A DNA stretch of 64,000 bases, from positions 207,109 through 271,108 of the forward strand of contig JAFDVW010000018.1 in the NCBI GenBank assembly GCA_018268755.1, in the 5' to 3' direction. The notes below the pieces were generated by a model, which saw only the letters and a list, made by a program, of their open reading frames with translations, searched no databases and was not told the origin of the DNA. The DNA comes from Acidobacteriota bacterium (GTDB lineage: Bacteria > Acidobacteriota > Terriglobia > Terriglobales > Acidobacteriaceae). The translations under genes were made by a program, and so were the position numbers. Of this stretch, positions 7,853 through 16,424 are shown piece by piece. The stretch's first letter is position 1, and every line of letters starts with the position of its first letter.

Positions 7853-9154
7853 ATGAACTATCGCTGCTCTTCCCGTTTCTATTTCTTGCTCTGGCTGCTC
7901 AGCCTGACGGCCTCTGCCGTGCACGGCGAAACCGTGCCCCTCAAGCGCGCGGTGGAGCTCGCGCTCAGCCACGCCACGGCCGGCGCGGCCGCCGCCGCCG
8001 ATGAGCAGCGTGCCTTCGCTTCCTACCGCGAGGCCCGCAACCAATATCTGCCGCAGCTGGTGGTGGGCTCCGGGCTGGGAGCATCATGGGGCTTCCCCCT
8101 CAGCCTGGAAGGCTCGGCCCCATCGCTGCTCAACGTGAATAGCCAGTCGGCGTTGTTCAATCCCGCCTTGCGCGAATTCGTGCGCGCGGCGCGGACGGAA
8201 TGGAGCGCCAGCAAACTGCAGAGCAAAGACCAGCGCAATCAGGTGATCCAGGACACCGTGCTGGCCTACGTGGAACTCGACAAGTGGCAGGCCCTGGTCG
8301 ATCACCTGCAACAGGACGAAGTCGACGCCCGCAAAATGGAGGAGTTGGTGGACGCCCGCATCCAGGAAGGCGTGGACAGCAAGCTGGAGCAAAGCAAGGC
8401 CCGCCTGAACACGGCGCGGGCGCGCCTGCGCGTCGCCCAGGCCAAAGGCTCCATGGATGTACTGCGCACTCGGCTGGCGCAGCTCACGGGCCTGCCGGCG
8501 GCTTCGTTTGAAACCAGCAAGGATTCCATCCCGGCCCTGCCGGAAATCCAGCAGAGCGACGATCTCTCCGCCAAAGCCGTGCAGAACAGCCCAGTGGTGC
8601 AGGCGGCGGCCACCAAGGAACAGGCACAGATTTTCCGAGCCCGGGGCGAGCACCGCGCGCTGCTGCCTACGGTGGACTTCGCGGCCCAATATGCTCTGCT
8701 CTCCCGCTACAACAACTATGATGAGTTTTACAACGCCTTCCAGCGGCACAATGCCACGGTCGGCGTGGCCTTGCGCTTCCCCTTCCTGAATTTCTCGCAG
8801 CGGGCCCGTGCCCAAGCGGCTGACGCGCAAGTGGTGCGCGCGAAAAAAGACAGTGAAGCAGCCCAAAACCAGGTTTCGGAGGAAACCCTCCGCCTGCAGC
8901 GCTCGGTGGAACAACTGGCGGCGGCCCGCGAGGTGGCCGATCTGGAGAACCAGGTGGCGCAGGCCACGCTGGACACCGTCAAAGTGCAGATGGATTCCGG
9001 CAACTCTACGGTGCATGACCTGGGCAATGCGCGCCTGCAGGCCAATGAACGATTCACCACCTTACAGGACGCCGACTTCGAGCTGGAAAAGGCGCGCATT
9101 CTCCTGCTGCGGGCCACCGGGGAGCTGGAGGATTGGGCCGCCGGAAACCGCTAA
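7853..9154 (+). CDS. TolC-like outer-membrane efflux channel
   Basis: Encodes 433 residues from the ATG at 7853. The frame opens 18 codons earlier, but this start has an AAGG-type ribosome site and begins a signal peptide (FYFLLWLLSLTASAVHG). Two outer-membrane efflux (OEP) repeats are visible, each with the long helical pattern and the YLPQL and ALLPTVDFAAQY type turns. Predicted coiled coils lie around residues 130-200 and 320-400. The protein should form the trimeric outer-membrane tunnel for the adaptor encoded two genes upstream. It is the last gene of that operon. Confidence 0.88.
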   Translation: MNYRCSSRFYFLLWLLSLTASAVHGETVPLKRAVELALSHATAGAAAAADEQRAFASYREARNQYLPQLVVGSGLGASWGFPLSLEGSAPSLLNVNSQSALFNPALREFVRAARTEWSASKLQSKDQRNQVIQDTVLAYVELDKWQALVDHLQQDEVDARKMEELVDARIQEGVDSKLEQSKARLNTARARLRVAQAKGSMDVLRTRLAQLTGLPAASFETSKDSIPALPEIQQSDDLSAKAVQNSPVVQAAATKEQAQIFRARGEHRALLPTVDFAAQYALLSRYNNYDEFYNAFQRHNATVGVALRFPFLNFSQRARAQAADAQVVRAKKDSEAAQNQVSEETLRLQRSVEQLAAAREVADLENQVAQATLDTVKVQMDSGNSTVHDLGNARLQANERFTTLQDADFELEKARILLLRATGELEDWAAGNR

Positions 9155-9253
9155 AAAGAGATGGAAACGCTCGACGTGGAATTACCCCCTTTCGTCCCCC
9201 GGAGAGCCCCGTTCCATGGCGGTTTGTTTACCGGCGGAGCTGAGGATAGTACA

Positions 9254-9283
9254 TTGAAAACACAGACTTTAGCGGCCTTACAT
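9254..9283 (+). promoter_or_regulatory. Candidate sigma-70 promoter for hpnJ
   Basis: TTGAAA (9254-9259) and TTACAT (9278-9283) are separated by 18 bases and lie about 75 bases before the hpnJ ATG. This would separate hpnJ transcription from the efflux operon. Confidence 0.4.
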
Positions 9284-9356
9284 GCGGAACCCCGGAATAC
9301 ACCCGCAAGGAGGGGAATTCGGGGTGGGAAGTGATACCATAGATTTCAATCAACTT

Positions 9357-10841
9357 ATGCCTTTAAAAACACTGTTTTTGAATCCCCCGTCTTTTGAGAA
9401 CTTTGACGGCGGAGCCGGTTCCCGTTGGCCCGCCACGCGCGAGATTGAGTCGTACTGGTATCCGGTGTGGTTGGCCTATCCCACCGGCATGCTGGAAGGC
9501 GCGCGGCTGCTCGATGCACCTCCCCACCACGTCTCGGCGGAGGAGACCATTCAGATCGCCCAGGAGTACGAATTCCTGGTGCTGTTCACCAGCACGCCGG
9601 GATTCCCCGGTGACATCCGCCTGGTGACCAAGATCAAAGAACAAAACCCGGGGATCAAAATCGCCTTTGTCGGACCGCACGTGACCGTGCTGCCGGAGCA
9701 ATCCTTGAAGGCCTGCCCGGCCATCGATTTTGTCTGCCGCAAGGAATTCGACTACGCGGTGGTGAACTATGCCAAAGGCATGCCGCTGGAGGAAATTCCC
9801 GGCATCTCCTACCGCGGGGCCGATGGCAAGTATGTCCACACCCCCGACGCGCCGCAGATCCAGAACCTGGATGTGCTGCCGCACGTGACCGAGGTCTACA
9901 AGCGCGATCTCGACGTCACCCGCTACAACGTGCCCTTCCTGCTGCATCCCTATGTGTCGCTCTACACCACGCGCGGGTGCCCGGCGCAGTGCACTTTCTG
10001 CCTGTGGCCGCAGACCTTGAGCGGACATCCCTGGCGCAAACGTTCCAGCGATGACGTGGCCGCTGAGATGGCCAAAGCCAAAGAATTCTGGCCGGAGGTC
10101 AAAGAATTTTTCTTTGACGACGATACGTTCAATATTCAGAAGGCGCGCACCATTGAACTGTGCGCCAAATTGAAGCCGCTCGGGCTGACCTGGTCCTGCA
10201 CTTCCCGCGTGACCACTGACTACGAAACCTTGAAGGCCATGAAGGAAGCCGGCTGCCGCCTGCTGATCGTGGGCTACGAGTCGGGCGACCAGCAGATCCT
10301 CAAGAACATCAAGAAGGGCGCCACGGTGGAACGTGCCCGTCAGTTCACCAAGGACTGCCACAAGCTTGGCCTGGTCATCCACGGCGACTTCATTCTCGGC
10401 CTGCCCGGCGAGACCCGCGAGACCATTCGCACCACCATCAACTTTGCCAAAGAGCTGGATGTCGAAACCATTCAGGTCTCGGTGGCCCATGCCTACCCGG
10501 GCACCGAACTTTACGACTACGCCGTGACCAATGGGTTTATGGCCGCGGAAAGCAAGCACATGGTGGATGAGGGCGGGCACCAGTTGGCCCACATCGAATA
10601 TCCCGGATTGCCCGCTGACGAAATCATGGAGTCCGTGCACCGCTTCTACGACGAATATTATTTCCGCCCCAAGGCGGTCTTCCGCATTCTGCGGAAAGCG
10701 GCCTTTGACAGCGGAGAACGGAAGCGCCTCTACAAGGAAGCCAAATCTTTCCTGAAACTGCGCTCCCAACGCAACAAGTGGGTGCAGCAGAAGCGGGAAA
10801 GCGGCGATTCCAATACCGCTACGGCCCCGGCCAAAGCTTAG
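9357..10841 (+). CDS. hpnJ: Hopanoid-associated radical SAM protein HpnJ
   Basis: A 494-residue protein. The ATG at 9357 is used because the family starts right at MPLKTLFLNPPSFENFDGGA. Residues ~1-150 form a cobalamin-binding-like Rossmann region; the radical SAM domain follows with the 4Fe-4S cysteines Cys208, Cys212 and Cys215 (RGCPAQCTFCLWPQ). Other landmarks are FFFDDDTFNIQKA and GDFILGLPGETRETI. In Burkholderia HpnJ is required to form the cyclitol ether of bacteriohopanetetrol from the glucosamine derivative. The glycosyltransferase HpnI and deacetylase HpnK that precede this step are not in the window. It is followed after 9 bases by two small EamA transporters and faces the hopanoid operon from the other side. 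Confidence 0.9.
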   Translation: MPLKTLFLNPPSFENFDGGAGSRWPATREIESYWYPVWLAYPTGMLEGARLLDAPPHHVSAEETIQIAQEYEFLVLFTSTPGFPGDIRLVTKIKEQNPGIKIAFVGPHVTVLPEQSLKACPAIDFVCRKEFDYAVVNYAKGMPLEEIPGISYRGADGKYVHTPDAPQIQNLDVLPHVTEVYKRDLDVTRYNVPFLLHPYVSLYTTRGCPAQCTFCLWPQTLSGHPWRKRSSDDVAAEMAKAKEFWPEVKEFFFDDDTFNIQKARTIELCAKLKPLGLTWSCTSRVTTDYETLKAMKEAGCRLLIVGYESGDQQILKNIKKGATVERARQFTKDCHKLGLVIHGDFILGLPGETRETIRTTINFAKELDVETIQVSVAHAYPGTELYDYAVTNGFMAAESKHMVDEGGHQLAHIEYPGLPADEIMESVHRFYDEYYFRPKAVFRILRKAAFDSGERKRLYKEAKSFLKLRSQRNKWVQQKRESGDSNTATAPAKA

Positions 10842-10850
10842 GAACGCAGG

Positions 10851-11279
10851 GTGACTTTTCGTAAGTATCTGGTGCTGGCGGGCATCATGGTCTTTGCGGC
10901 CGTGGGAGATTCCCTGCTCTCCCACGGAATGCGCCAGATTGGATCGATCTCGCTGGCAGAATGGCGTTCCGCCATGTTTGCCATCTTCAATCCCTCGGTG
11001 GCACTGGGAATTCTGTTTCTCATCGCGTTCTTTGTGACCTATACCATGGCCCTTTCCTGGGCCGACCTGACTTACGTTTTGCCCGCCACCTCGCTCGGCT
11101 ATGTGCTGCTGGCCTTCCTGGCCAAATTTTTTCTGCATGAGCAGATCACCACGACGCGCTGGCTGGGCATCTTGCTGATCTCGCTGGGGGTGGGATTCGT
11201 TACGCAGGGCCCCGCCCTTACCGAACATCCCAAACCTTCCTGTTTGCCCGAAACCGCGGAAACCCAGGTGAAGTCATGA
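10851..11279 (+). CDS. Half-size EamA/SMR-type transporter, subunit 1
   Basis: Starts with GTG and encodes 142 residues with four hydrophobic segments. It carries the drug/metabolite superfamily pattern MALSWADLTYVLPATSLGYVLLAFLAKFFLHEQITTTRWLG. That is half an EamA protein, the size of ArnE/ArnF or SMR subunits, which work as dimers to flip undecaprenyl-linked sugars or export small molecules. It begins 9 bases after hpnJ and overlaps the next gene, a paralogue, by four bases. The likely product is a heterodimeric inner-membrane flippase. A lipid or hopanoid-glycoside substrate is inferred from location only. Confidence 0.8.
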   Translation: MTFRKYLVLAGIMVFAAVGDSLLSHGMRQIGSISLAEWRSAMFAIFNPSVALGILFLIAFFVTYTMALSWADLTYVLPATSLGYVLLAFLAKFFLHEQITTTRWLGILLISLGVGFVTQGPALTEHPKPSCLPETAETQVKS

Positions 11280-11656
11280 AACACGCCTACACCTGGGGAG
11301 CGATTCTGGCCGTGGTGCTGGCTTCCACCACCGGGGATGTCCTGCTCTCGCGCGGCATGAAGCAGGTGGGCGATGTTTCCAAGCTGGGACGGCACAAAGG
11401 CATTTTGGTGGTAGTGGGCACCACCTTGCGGAACCCCAATTTCCTGCTGGGTGTGCTGGCCATGGCGCTGGCCTTCTATAGCCTGCTCTTCGCCCTCTCC
11501 TGGGCCGATGTAAGCCTGGTGGGACCAGCCTCGGCGTCACTTACCTTTGTGGCCAACGCCATTGCTGCCAAGTTATTTCTTCACGAACGCGTCGATCACC
11601 GCCGCTGGATGGCGGCCCTGCTGGTGGCTGGCGGCGTAGTGTTGCTGGCCGCGTAA
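11276..11656 (+). CDS. Half-size EamA/SMR-type transporter, subunit 2
   Basis: A 126-residue protein with four hydrophobic segments, clearly related to the preceding protein: GDVLLSRGMKQVGDVSKLG aligns with GDSLLSHGMRQIGSISLAE, and FALSWADVSLVGPASASLTF with MALSWADLTYVLPATSLGYV. Its ATG overlaps the upstream TGA (ATGA), a strong sign of a 1:1 heteromeric complex. The C-terminus ends immediately after the fourth membrane segment. Confidence 0.8.
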   Translation: MKHAYTWGAILAVVLASTTGDVLLSRGMKQVGDVSKLGRHKGILVVVGTTLRNPNFLLGVLAMALAFYSLLFALSWADVSLVGPASASLTFVANAIAAKLFLHERVDHRRWMAALLVAGGVVLLAA

Positions 11657-11977
11657 TCACTCTTTCTGCTATTCAGCACCCGTGGAAAACTGTGGTGCGG
11701 GGCCGTGTGGGCACGGGCCCTTGTGTGGGCACGGGCGTCTCGCCCGTGCGTAGCAGGAGATACAGCTTACAGTGGCAGGATTTGGCCGCCGGGATCACCT
11801 GCCGACCCCGCTCAGCCAGTGGCTAGGGTTAGGAACCGTGCCTCTACATTCATGCTGCACCCCGAGCGGGCAGCCTGCCCTGAGCGTAGTCTAAGGGCCC
11901 ACTCCCACACGAGCAGAAAAGATTTTTACAACAAGGTTTACACATGCAGTTCTACATAAGCAGGAATAGAAGCAACG
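11657..11977. other. Intergenic region between convergent units, with GC-rich repeats
   Basis: No gene is seen. The region lies between the ends of the hpnJ unit and the hopanoid operon, so it should need terminators rather than promoters. It contains the palindromic repeat at 11705-11749 and, around 11860-11900, a run (CCCTGAGCGTAGTCTAAGGG) that resembles the ends of the larger repeats at 61.9-62.5 kb. Confidence 0.5.
11705..11749. repeat. GTGTGGGCACGGGC direct repeat ending in a palindrome
   Basis: GTGTGGGCACGGGC occurs at 11705-11718 and again at 11723-11736. The second copy runs into a perfect hairpin GCACGGGCG-TCT-CGCCCGTGC at 11729-11749. Similar GGGC...GCCC palindromes recur at 34341-34360 and 56218-56321. 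Confidence 0.7.
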
Positions 11978-13405
11978 CTATCCGAATAACCGCATGAAGC
12001 CGGCCGCCGGCAGGTCGGGCACGATATATTTGGCATCGCTGACCCCGGCAACCTTGGCCACGCTCTCCGCGGCGATGTAGCCGCTGCGCACCGCCCCTTC
12101 CATGGTGGCGGGCCAGCCGGTGGCCGTCCAGTCTCCGGCAAGATAGACGCGCGGCCACACCGTCTGGGTGCGGGGACGATAGACGTCGGAACCCGGCCGC
12201 GGCGAGTATGTGGCGTGCACTTCCTTAATTACCGTTCCCTTCACCAGGTTGGCAGAGGCCACCGCCGGAAAAAAGTCCCGCAGTTCCGCGACTGCCATGT
12301 CCAGGATTTCCCCGCGTGATTTTTCCACCAGGCTGCGCGAGGAACTGACAACCAGCTCGACATAACTGCCGCCGCCATTGCCGCTGTCGCGCTGCTGGAT
12401 CTTCGATTTGTGAAACATCCACTGGATGGTGCGGTCCAACAGGACAGCATGGTCCAGTTCGGTGATCTGGCGATCAAACCATAGATGAATGCCGGTGATG
12501 GGCGAAGTCTCAAAGCGGTCGAGCGTCTGCCGCAAGGGGTCGGCGGCCGTGCTTTGCGGCAACATGCGCGAAAGCACGTCGAAGGGCACCGCGAAAATCA
12601 CAAAGTCGAACTCCTCTTCGCCTTCCGCAGAGAGCAATTTCACTCCCGCAAACTCTGCGCGGAAGGACTGCACCCCGGAGCGAAAACGCACTTCTCCGCC
12701 CCGCGACCGGATATAGTCGCCGGCGCGGTCATAAAGCTGGGTCAGGGGTACAGTGGGCACACCCATGCGCCCGGCGGTGGCCGATTTCATGAACGATTCC
12801 CGCATCACCTGCGCCGCGTAGGTAACGGAGACCCGCTCCACGTCTTCATTCAGAGCGCTCACCAGCAGCGTCTTCCAGAAGCGGTCGATGGCGCGGTCGG
12901 TCTGCCCATAGCGGCGCAGCCAGGTGAGAAACGATTCGCCGCGGTCGCGGGGAATTTTCGGGGCCACCGCGGCCATGGCCGCAGCAATGGAAAGCTTGTC
13001 CATCAGGCTCAGGCAGGAGGCCTTCAGGAAAGAGGGCGCGGTGTGCAAGGGCGCCGGCAGTGCAGACGAGCCAATGATCGAGGCCCGGCCCCCGGGTTCG
13101 AGAAAAGTGAGGTGATCGTACCAGCGGATTTTGTCCTGTACCCCGACCCGGCCGTAGAAATCGAGCAGGTTGGTGCAGCAGCCGAGCAAGACATGCTGGC
13201 AATTGTCGACTATTTCTCCGGTGCTAGGGTGCTGGTAGGACGAGGCGCGACCGCCCAGATAAGGACGGCGCTCAAACACCGTCACCTGAATTCCGTTTTC
13301 GGCCAGGGCACAGGCGGCGGCCAATCCCGCCAATCCCCCACCCACCACGGCCACCCGAGGAGCTTTTGTCCAACGATCCGTCATTCCAGATTCAACACTC
13401 TGCAT
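11978..13405 (-). CDS. hpnE: Squalene-associated FAD-dependent desaturase HpnE
   Basis: The protein has 475 residues. The FAD-binding motif VVGGGLAGLAAACALAENG lies near residue 20, followed by ERRPYLGGRASS. The C-terminal FAD motif is VYLAGDWTATGWPATMEGAV. HpnE belongs to the amine-oxidase/phytoene-desaturase fold and reduces hydroxysqualene to squalene in the three-step HpnC-HpnD-HpnE route. An internal ATG at codon 8 is an alternative start; neither has a strong ribosome site. It is the last gene of the minus-strand hopanoid operon and starts 13 bases after hpnD. Confidence 0.93.
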   Translation of the reverse strand: MQSVESGMTDRWTKAPRVAVVGGGLAGLAAACALAENGIQVTVFERRPYLGGRASSYQHPSTGEIVDNCQHVLLGCCTNLLDFYGRVGVQDKIRWYDHLTFLEPGGRASIIGSSALPAPLHTAPSFLKASCLSLMDKLSIAAAMAAVAPKIPRDRGESFLTWLRRYGQTDRAIDRFWKTLLVSALNEDVERVSVTYAAQVMRESFMKSATAGRMGVPTVPLTQLYDRAGDYIRSRGGEVRFRSGVQSFRAEFAGVKLLSAEGEEEFDFVIFAVPFDVLSRMLPQSTAADPLRQTLDRFETSPITGIHLWFDRQITELDHAVLLDRTIQWMFHKSKIQQRDSGNGGGSYVELVVSSSRSLVEKSRGEILDMAVAELRDFFPAVASANLVKGTVIKEVHATYSPRPGSDVYRPRTQTVWPRVYLAGDWTATGWPATMEGAVRSGYIAAESVAKVAGVSDAKYIVPDLPAAGFMRLFG

Positions 13406-13418
13406 TCGTCATTCAATT

Positions 13419-14372
13419 TCAGGACAAGCGCTTCAGGAAGCCCTTTCCCAGGACTTTGAGTTTCTCCCATGTTGTCAGGCGGACTTTTTCGCCAAAGACG
13501 TCATATTGACGCAGCGCGATCTTCTCCAGCAGCTGGCGATAGATGGTGATCAAAACCCACAGCGCCGGCTGGCTATCTTCATCGATCAACTCAATGAGCT
13601 TTTCCCCGGCCGCGTAGCACTCGCGGGCCCGGTCAGCCTCCATGGCCAGCAGGGGCGCGATCCGTGCGGCATTGGGCGTTTGCAGCAACTCTTCCGTCGA
13701 GATGCCGAAAGCCGCCAAATCCTCCGCCGGCAGGTAGACGCGGCCCACAGCGGCGTCTTCCTTCACGTCGCGGATGATGTTGGTAAGTTGAAATGCCAGC
13801 CCGCATTTTTCCGCCAGCGGCTCTGCCGCCGCGTCCTTATAGCCGAAGATGCGGATGCACACCAACCCCACCACGGAGGCCACGCGATAGCAGTAGAGCC
13901 GCAGGTCCTCGAAGGTCTTGTACTGTACCCGCAAGCCGGAAGGGCCCGTCGCAGTCTGCGCGCCGTCCTCGGCGCTTGTATCTACCAAGTCCATGGCCGT
14001 GCCATAGGCCAGCTGGTTGAGCAACTCACCGGGAATTTCATAGCGGCGCTGCGAGTCGGTCAGGGCCAGCAGGATGGGATCGTCGGTGGGATGTCCGGCC
14101 TGTGCCAGATGCACGGCGGCCAGCCACTCGGCCAGCTTCTGGCGGCGAACCTGCGCCGGCAGGCCTTCGTCGTCGGCTATGTCATCACAGCGGCGCATGA
14201 AGGCATAGACCGCGCACAGCGCCTGGCGCTTCGCAGTGGGTAAAGCCAGAAAGGCGTAATAGAAGTTTTTGGCCGCCGTCCGGGTAATGCCGCGGCACAC
14301 CGAGTACGCCACCGCGAGTTGCGACTCGGTGGGCACAAACTGCGCGGTCACGGGTTGGACGGCAGTGCTCAT
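13419..14372 (-). CDS. hpnD: Presqualene diphosphate synthase HpnD
   Basis: A 317-residue member of the squalene/phytoene synthase family. The first aspartate-rich motif is RRCDDIADDEG (about residues 60-70) and the second is NIIRDVKEDAAVGRVYLP (about 202-219). YCYRVASVVGLVC is the conserved helix between them. HpnD condenses two farnesyl diphosphates into presqualene diphosphate, which HpnC then converts to hydroxysqualene. The ATG at 14372 is 13 bases after the hpnC stop. HpnC and HpnD are paralogues; this one keeps both DXXXD motifs. Confidence 0.93.
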   Translation of the reverse strand: MSTAVQPVTAQFVPTESQLAVAYSVCRGITRTAAKNFYYAFLALPTAKRQALCAVYAFMRRCDDIADDEGLPAQVRRQKLAEWLAAVHLAQAGHPTDDPILLALTDSQRRYEIPGELLNQLAYGTAMDLVDTSAEDGAQTATGPSGLRVQYKTFEDLRLYCYRVASVVGLVCIRIFGYKDAAAEPLAEKCGLAFQLTNIIRDVKEDAAVGRVYLPAEDLAAFGISTEELLQTPNAARIAPLLAMEADRARECYAAGEKLIELIDEDSQPALWVLITIYRQLLEKIALRQYDVFGEKVRLTTWEKLKVLGKGFLKRLS

Positions 14373-14385
14373 AGCAGGCAGTTTG

Positions 14386-15336
14386 TTACCGCAACTTGCC
14401 CCAGGCGGCGCGCGCTACCAGGGCCAACTTGCGCGACTTGGAGATCACCGGACGCCGCCCCAGCACGGCAAAGTTCTGGCGCTCGATGGCGTTGAGAATT
14501 TCCATGCCCCCCCGGCTGAACAGGTCGAGGTCCACGGCCAATTCGCGGTCGACCGCTTTTATCAGGGGCAGGCCGCGGCCAAACCACTCCCGGGCCCGCT
14601 CCACCTCGAAGCGCATCATCTCGCAAAATGCCCGGGTGTTGCGGTTTTGCGCGATGTCGGCTTCCGCCACCCCGAATTTCTCCAGGTCTTCCAGCGGCAG
14701 GTAAATCCGCCCCTTCTGATAGTCGACGCTCACATCCTGCCAGAAGTTGGCCAGCTGCAAGGCGCTACAGGTGAAATCGGAGAGCCCCTGCCGCTCAGCA
14801 TCGCGGTAGCCGCAGAGATACAGCACCAGGTGGCCAACCGGGTTCGCCGAATAACGGCAATAGCCAATGACATCGTCAAAGGTCCGGTAGCGCGTCACCG
14901 TCTGGTCCTGCCGGAAAGCCGTCAACAGATCGGCAAAGGGCTGGCGGGGAATCGCACATAGCTGGACCGTTTCCGCCAAAGCGACAAATACGGGATGGCG
15001 CGGGTTTCCCGCGTAGCAGGCGTCGAGTTCCGCCTCCCACAGATCAAGCAGCTGCAGGGACGCCTGCGGGTCGCCCACCTCATCGCCCAGATCGTCCGAA
15101 ATGCGACAGTAAGCGTAAACGTTGAAGAAATGCTGCCGTAACCTTTGCGGCAGAAACCAGCTGGCGACGGAGAAATTCTCGTAGTGCGATTGCGCCAGCT
15201 TGCGGGAATACTCACGCGCCTCAGCCAGCGGCGGGGCCTGCTCAGGTATGGCGTATTCCGCAGGCAAATGGGCCCATCCCCGCGCCGCGAGTGCGGCAGA
15301 CGGAGAGTAAGAGCCGTTGCTGGCATAGGTAGACAT
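14386..15336 (-). CDS. hpnC: Hydroxysqualene synthase HpnC
   Basis: A 316-residue squalene/phytoene synthase-family protein. The frame extends 112 codons further upstream, but that part is the antisense of the neighbouring dehydrogenase; the ATG at 15336 gives the family start. Landmarks are HYENFSVASWFLPQRLRQHF, YCRISDDLGDEVGD (first Asp motif) and LANFWQDVSVDYQKGRIYLP (second). HpnC turns presqualene diphosphate into hydroxysqualene. It follows the second zinc dehydrogenase by 38 bases. Confidence 0.92.
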   Translation of the reverse strand: MSTYASNGSYSPSAALAARGWAHLPAEYAIPEQAPPLAEAREYSRKLAQSHYENFSVASWFLPQRLRQHFFNVYAYCRISDDLGDEVGDPQASLQLLDLWEAELDACYAGNPRHPVFVALAETVQLCAIPRQPFADLLTAFRQDQTVTRYRTFDDVIGYCRYSANPVGHLVLYLCGYRDAERQGLSDFTCSALQLANFWQDVSVDYQKGRIYLPLEDLEKFGVAEADIAQNRNTRAFCEMMRFEVERAREWFGRGLPLIKAVDRELAVDLDLFSRGGMEILNAIERQNFAVLGRRPVISKSRKLALVARAAWGKLR

Positions 15337-15374
15337 ATCCGTGTCAGTATCGGCCCCCGGGTAGGATTTCCGCG

Positions 15375-16424
15375 TCAGTGTCCGGGAATGATGGCCGTCT
15401 TGATGTCGCCGTTGCGGTTCAGCATGTGCCGCAGCACCTGCTGCAAACGCGACAGCGGAGCTTCCCCGGTGATGTAGTCGGTGGAGCGGACTTTCTTCTC
15501 GGCGATCAGGCCAAACGCCTTGCGCACCGTCTCCGGCGTGTGATGGAAGGTGGCTTTCAGCGTAATTTCCGAATAGTGCAGCCGGTTGGTGTCGAGCTGG
15601 ACTTTCGTGCCGCTGGCGCACCCGCCAAAGAAATTCACCGTGCCGCCCTTGCGCACCATGTCGATGGCCCACTCCCAGGCTTCGGGACGGCCTACGGCCT
15701 CAATCACCACGTCGCCGCCGCGCTTTTCCGGAGTCAAGGCGCGCACCGCTTCCACCGGATCTTTGACTTTGGTGATCTGCACCACTTCGTGGGCGCCCAT
15801 GTGCTTGGCGGCGGTGACCTGCGAATCGCGCTTGACCACCGAGACCACATTGCAGCCAATGGCTTTGGCCACCTGCACAAACATCAAGCCGATAGGGCCG
15901 CCGCCGATGACGGTGACGGTATCGCCGATTTCGACGCCGGTCTCATGCAGCCCGCGCAACACGCAGGCCAGCGGCTCGACCATGGCGGCCTCTTCAAAAC
16001 TTACGTTCGCCGGCATGGCCAGCATGTTGGCCTCGACAATGCGGCGGGGAATGCGGATGTATTCGGCGTAAGCGCCGTTATTGAACAGTAAATCTTCGCA
16101 AAGATTGGGCTGGTGTTTGGAGCAATAAAAGCACTTCTGGCAGGGGGCGGAGTTCAACGCCACCACGCGCATGCCCTTCTTGAAACCACGCACGCCGGGA
16201 CCGACTTCCTCGATCACTCCGGCCAGCTCGTGCCCGAACAATGCCGGGGGCACGATCATGCGGGCATGGTAGCCACGCTGGTAGACTTTGAGGTCGGTAC
16301 CGCAGGTCAAGGCCACTTGCACTTTGACCAGGACCTCGCCATCGCCGACGCGCGGGATGGGCACTCTTTCAATTTTGACGTCCTCTTTCCCGTAGAGAAC
16401 AGCCGCTGTCATCTTGCCAGTCAC
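15375..16424 (-). CDS. Zinc-dependent medium-chain dehydrogenase in the hopanoid operon (second copy)
   Basis: About 349 residues from the GTG at 16424, which overlaps the upstream TGA in a GTGA arrangement behind GGAAGG. An ATG at 16412 is the main alternative. Catalytic zinc ligands are in TCGTDLK and FGHELAGV; the structural-zinc cysteines are CQKCFYCSKHQPNLC; the NAD(P)-binding motif is VIGGGPIGLM. The protein resembles threonine/sorbitol dehydrogenases, which oxidise polyols or reduce the matching aldehydes. It lies between hpnG and hpnC together with a paralogue. A role in reducing ribosylhopane to bacteriohopanetetrol is possible but is only inference. Confidence 0.85.
   Translation of the reverse strand: MTGKMTAAVLYGKEDVKIERVPIPRVGDGEVLVKVQVALTCGTDLKVYQRGYHARMIVPPALFGHELAGVIEEVGPGVRGFKKGMRVVALNSAPCQKCFYCSKHQPNLCEDLLFNNGAYAEYIRIPRRIVEANMLAMPANVSFEEAAMVEPLACVLRGLHETGVEIGDTVTVIGGGPIGLMFVQVAKAIGCNVVSVVKRDSQVTAAKHMGAHEVVQITKVKDPVEAVRALTPEKRGGDVVIEAVGRPEAWEWAIDMVRKGGTVNFFGGCASGTKVQLDTNRLHYSEITLKATFHHTPETVRKAFGLIAEKKVRSTDYITGEAPLSRLQQVLRHMLNRNGDIKTAIIPGH

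Noticed and set aside
11705..11749. CRISPR-like repeat
   Set aside because: Only two short copies without unique spacers of constant length; it is a palindromic intergenic repeat.
15337..15672. 112-codon N-terminal extension of HpnC
   Set aside because: It is the antisense of the dehydrogenase gene, is His/Arg-rich without family resemblance, and the ATG at 15336 matches the family start.
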